Below are positions 5,853-6,559 of a DNA stretch of 6,559 bases, one piece after another. Each line of letters begins with the position of its first letter. Within the stretch, counting starts at the first letter, position 1. The notes beneath the pieces were generated by a model. That model was not told the DNA's origin. It did no database searches and was given only the letters and a program-made list of their open reading frames with translations. Location of the stretch: the NCBI GenBank assembly GCA_005877525.1, contig VBON01000291.1:1-6559 (forward strand), read 5' to 3'. The position numbers and the translations under genes were made by a program. Source of the DNA: Nitrospirota bacterium. Lineage in GTDB: Bacteria; Nitrospirota; Nitrospiria; Nitrospirales; NS-4.

Positions 5853-6224
5853 ATGAGCTGGCGATGGCTATGGGAACAAGGGACAGAGGCGCTGACCTTA
5901 GAGATCGAACCTGCTTTCTGCCCGGTCTGTCAGAAGGGGCTTTACCGGAACACCACGTTCTTGAGCGGCGGGTGGGGACGGTGCGCTGTCTGCACAGAAG
6001 TGGTGCATTACAGTTGCTTAGGTGGTGGGAAAATCTTCAAGCATCGGCCCCGGATCTGCCGGGATTGCCAAGTGGGGCGGGTGCGCGACGGCCAGAAGAT
6101 GCCGTTTCCGCCGAAACCGTCTGCGCAGTCTGATGCCGCGGCGGTAGAATCTGCCGCGGGGGCGTCAGCGCTGAGTGATACGCCTGCATCAGATCGGCCT
6201 TCCGGTTCTCCCTCTTCACCGTGA
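5853..6224 (+). CDS. PHD/RING-like (C4HC3) zinc-binding small protein
   Basis: A 123-residue protein of unknown role. Its ligands are spaced as in a binuclear treble-clef (PHD/RING-type) finger: Cys23-x2-Cys26, x17, Cys44-x2-Cys47, x4, His52-x2-Cys55, x13, Cys69-x2-Cys72. The core RCAVCTEVVHYSCL is close in style to the central part of PHD fingers and of the prokaryotic RING families. The last 45 residues are a low-complexity Pro/Ser/Ala tail ending PSGSPSSP. No membrane segment or enzyme domain is present, so it may bind protein partners. ATG at 5853 lacks a ribosome binding site and may be leaderless. The stop codon lies in the first copy of a 52-bp direct repeat, and the frame stays open for another 61 codons to an identical ending at 6410, so the protein may formerly have been longer. 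It likely forms an operon with the membrane protein at 6407. Confidence 0.78.
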   Translation: MSWRWLWEQGTEALTLEIEPAFCPVCQKGLYRNTTFLSGGWGRCAVCTEVVHYSCLGGGKIFKHRPRICRDCQVGRVRDGQKMPFPPKPSAQSDAAAVESAAGASALSDTPASDRPSGSPSSP

Positions 6225-6232
6225 GAACTCTC
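6181..6232 (+). repeat. 52-bp direct repeat, copy A (gene junction)
   Basis: Matches 6367-6418 at 49 of 52 positions. It holds the last codons and TGA stop of the zinc-finger gene and a GTG AGA ACT CTC start like that of the downstream gene, but here that reading ends after seven codons. The two copies are 186 bp (62 codons) apart. Confidence 0.92.
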
Positions 6233-6359
6233 CGCCCGCCCTGAGCCTGCCAAGACAGGCTCTTTGCCCACAGCACCCGCCCACCCTGAGCCTGCCAAGA
6301 CAGGCTCCTTGCCCACAGCACCCGCCCGCCCTGAGCCTGCCAAGACAGGCTCTTTGCCC
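6233..6359 (+). repeat. 45-bp tandem repeat, 2.8 units, each with a hairpin
   Basis: Units begin at 6233, 6278 and 6323, the last truncated. Units 1 and 2 differ at only two positions. Each holds the palindrome GAGCCTG-CCAAGA-CAGGCTC (6243-6262, 6288-6307, 6333-6352). In the zinc-finger frame each unit reads as 15 codons, ARPEPAKTGSLPTAP or near. On the minus strand the motif CAGGCTCAGGGCGG resembles short palindromic intergenic repeats of many bacterial genomes; that comparison is from memory and approximate. Confidence 0.92.
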
Positions 6360-6366
6360 CCGGACA

Positions 6367-6418
6367 CGCCTGAATCAGATGCGCCTTCCGGTTCTCCCTC
6401 TTCACCGTGAGAACTCTC
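6367..6418 (+). repeat. 52-bp direct repeat, copy B (gene junction)
   Basis: Second copy of 6181-6232. It again encodes the ending APSGSPSSP plus TGA (6408-6410) in the zinc-finger frame, overlapped by the GTG at 6407 that opens the next gene. This copy is the one connected to a long downstream reading frame. Confidence 0.92.
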
Positions 6419-6559
6419 GAAACAACCGCAGGCTGGCGACGCATAGGAAACGTCCTCCTCGGCGTCTTCGTGCCGATCTACCACCTCGTCGGAGGGTTCT
6501 TCATCGCCGCATTTTTCCTGAGCGCCGAGTATACATGGGGTTATACTCTTCGCACCTTC
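6407..6559 (+). CDS. Membrane protein N terminus, partial (3' end outside window)
   Basis: From GTG at 6407 the frame runs open to the window edge for 51 codons: MRTLETTAGWRRIGNVLLG, then one long hydrophobic stretch (about residues 14-41, including VFVPIYHLVGGFFIAAFFL), then SAEYTWGYTLRTF. The segment with a preceding WRR suggests a membrane anchor with the N terminus in the cytoplasm. GTG is the first usable start after an in-frame TGA at 6371-6373, and GTGA overlaps the stop at 6408-6410, the layout of translational coupling. There is no clear ribosome binding site. I do not recognise the family. If the coupling is ancestral, it and the zinc-finger protein may work together. Confidence 0.6.
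   Translation, partial: MRTLETTAGWRRIGNVLLGVFVPIYHLVGGFFIAAFFLSAEYTWGYTLRTF

Noticed and set aside
6233..6359. Regular palindromic repeats considered as a CRISPR array
   Set aside because: The units abut with nearly identical sequence throughout, so there are no unique spacers, and no cas gene is nearby.
6008..6484. Minus-strand open frames of 158 and 135 codons with repeated GKEPVLAGSG-like units
   Set aside because: They lie antisense to the zinc-finger gene and owe their repeats to the 45-bp array. They lack a ribosome site and any recognisable fold, while the plus strand has an ordered zinc-ligand pattern.

Overview
The window reads like a chromosomal segment of a GC-rich (roughly 56-58 % by eye) Gram-negative-type bacterium. 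A membrane-anchored c-type cytochrome, a hopanoid-type epimerase (HpnA), an FPP synthase and a CruF-type carotenoid enzyme side by side would fit a Nitrospirota (Nitrospira-like) genome. That placement is inference from gene content and general protein style; nothing in the window proves it. There are no rRNA or tRNA genes, no transposase and no CRISPR array.

About 5.8 kb is transcribed leftward (minus strand). In order of transcription: a small possible lipoprotein of unknown function (5771-5172); the polyprenyl synthase ispA (5094-4210); hpnA (4190-3204); a secreted protein of unknown function (3211-2549), whose start overlaps the hpnA stop by 8 nt; a cruF-type carotenoid gene (from 2541); a LuxR-type regulator (1676-1011); and, after a 160-nt gap, a membrane cytochrome c running off the left edge (850 to <1). 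The block from ispA to cruF is tightly packed (gaps of 19, -8 and 7 nt) and looks like one isoprenoid operon: FPP is made by IspA and can feed hopanoids (HpnA) and carotenoids (CruF). The LuxR-type gene follows 54 nt after the expected cruF stop.

The cruF gene carries an imperfect 25-bp tandem duplication (1832-1881) that shifts the frame. The normal C terminus is still encoded, in another frame, ending at 1731. As assembled, the ribosome would read a charged, non-native tail to 1618, inside luxR. This is either a real recent lesion or two strain variants joined by an assembler.

Rightward from a compact divergent promoter region (5772-5852) lies a small cysteine-rich protein (5853-6224) with a complete C4HC3 (PHD/RING-like) zinc-ligand pattern, rare in bacteria. 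It is followed by a membrane protein that starts at 6407 and leaves the window. The junction of these two genes (end of one, GTG start of the next) is present twice, 186 bp apart, with three 45-bp hairpin-containing repeats between the copies. All periods are multiples of three and the frame stays open between the two stop codons, so the zinc-finger protein may once have had a longer repeat-bearing tail.
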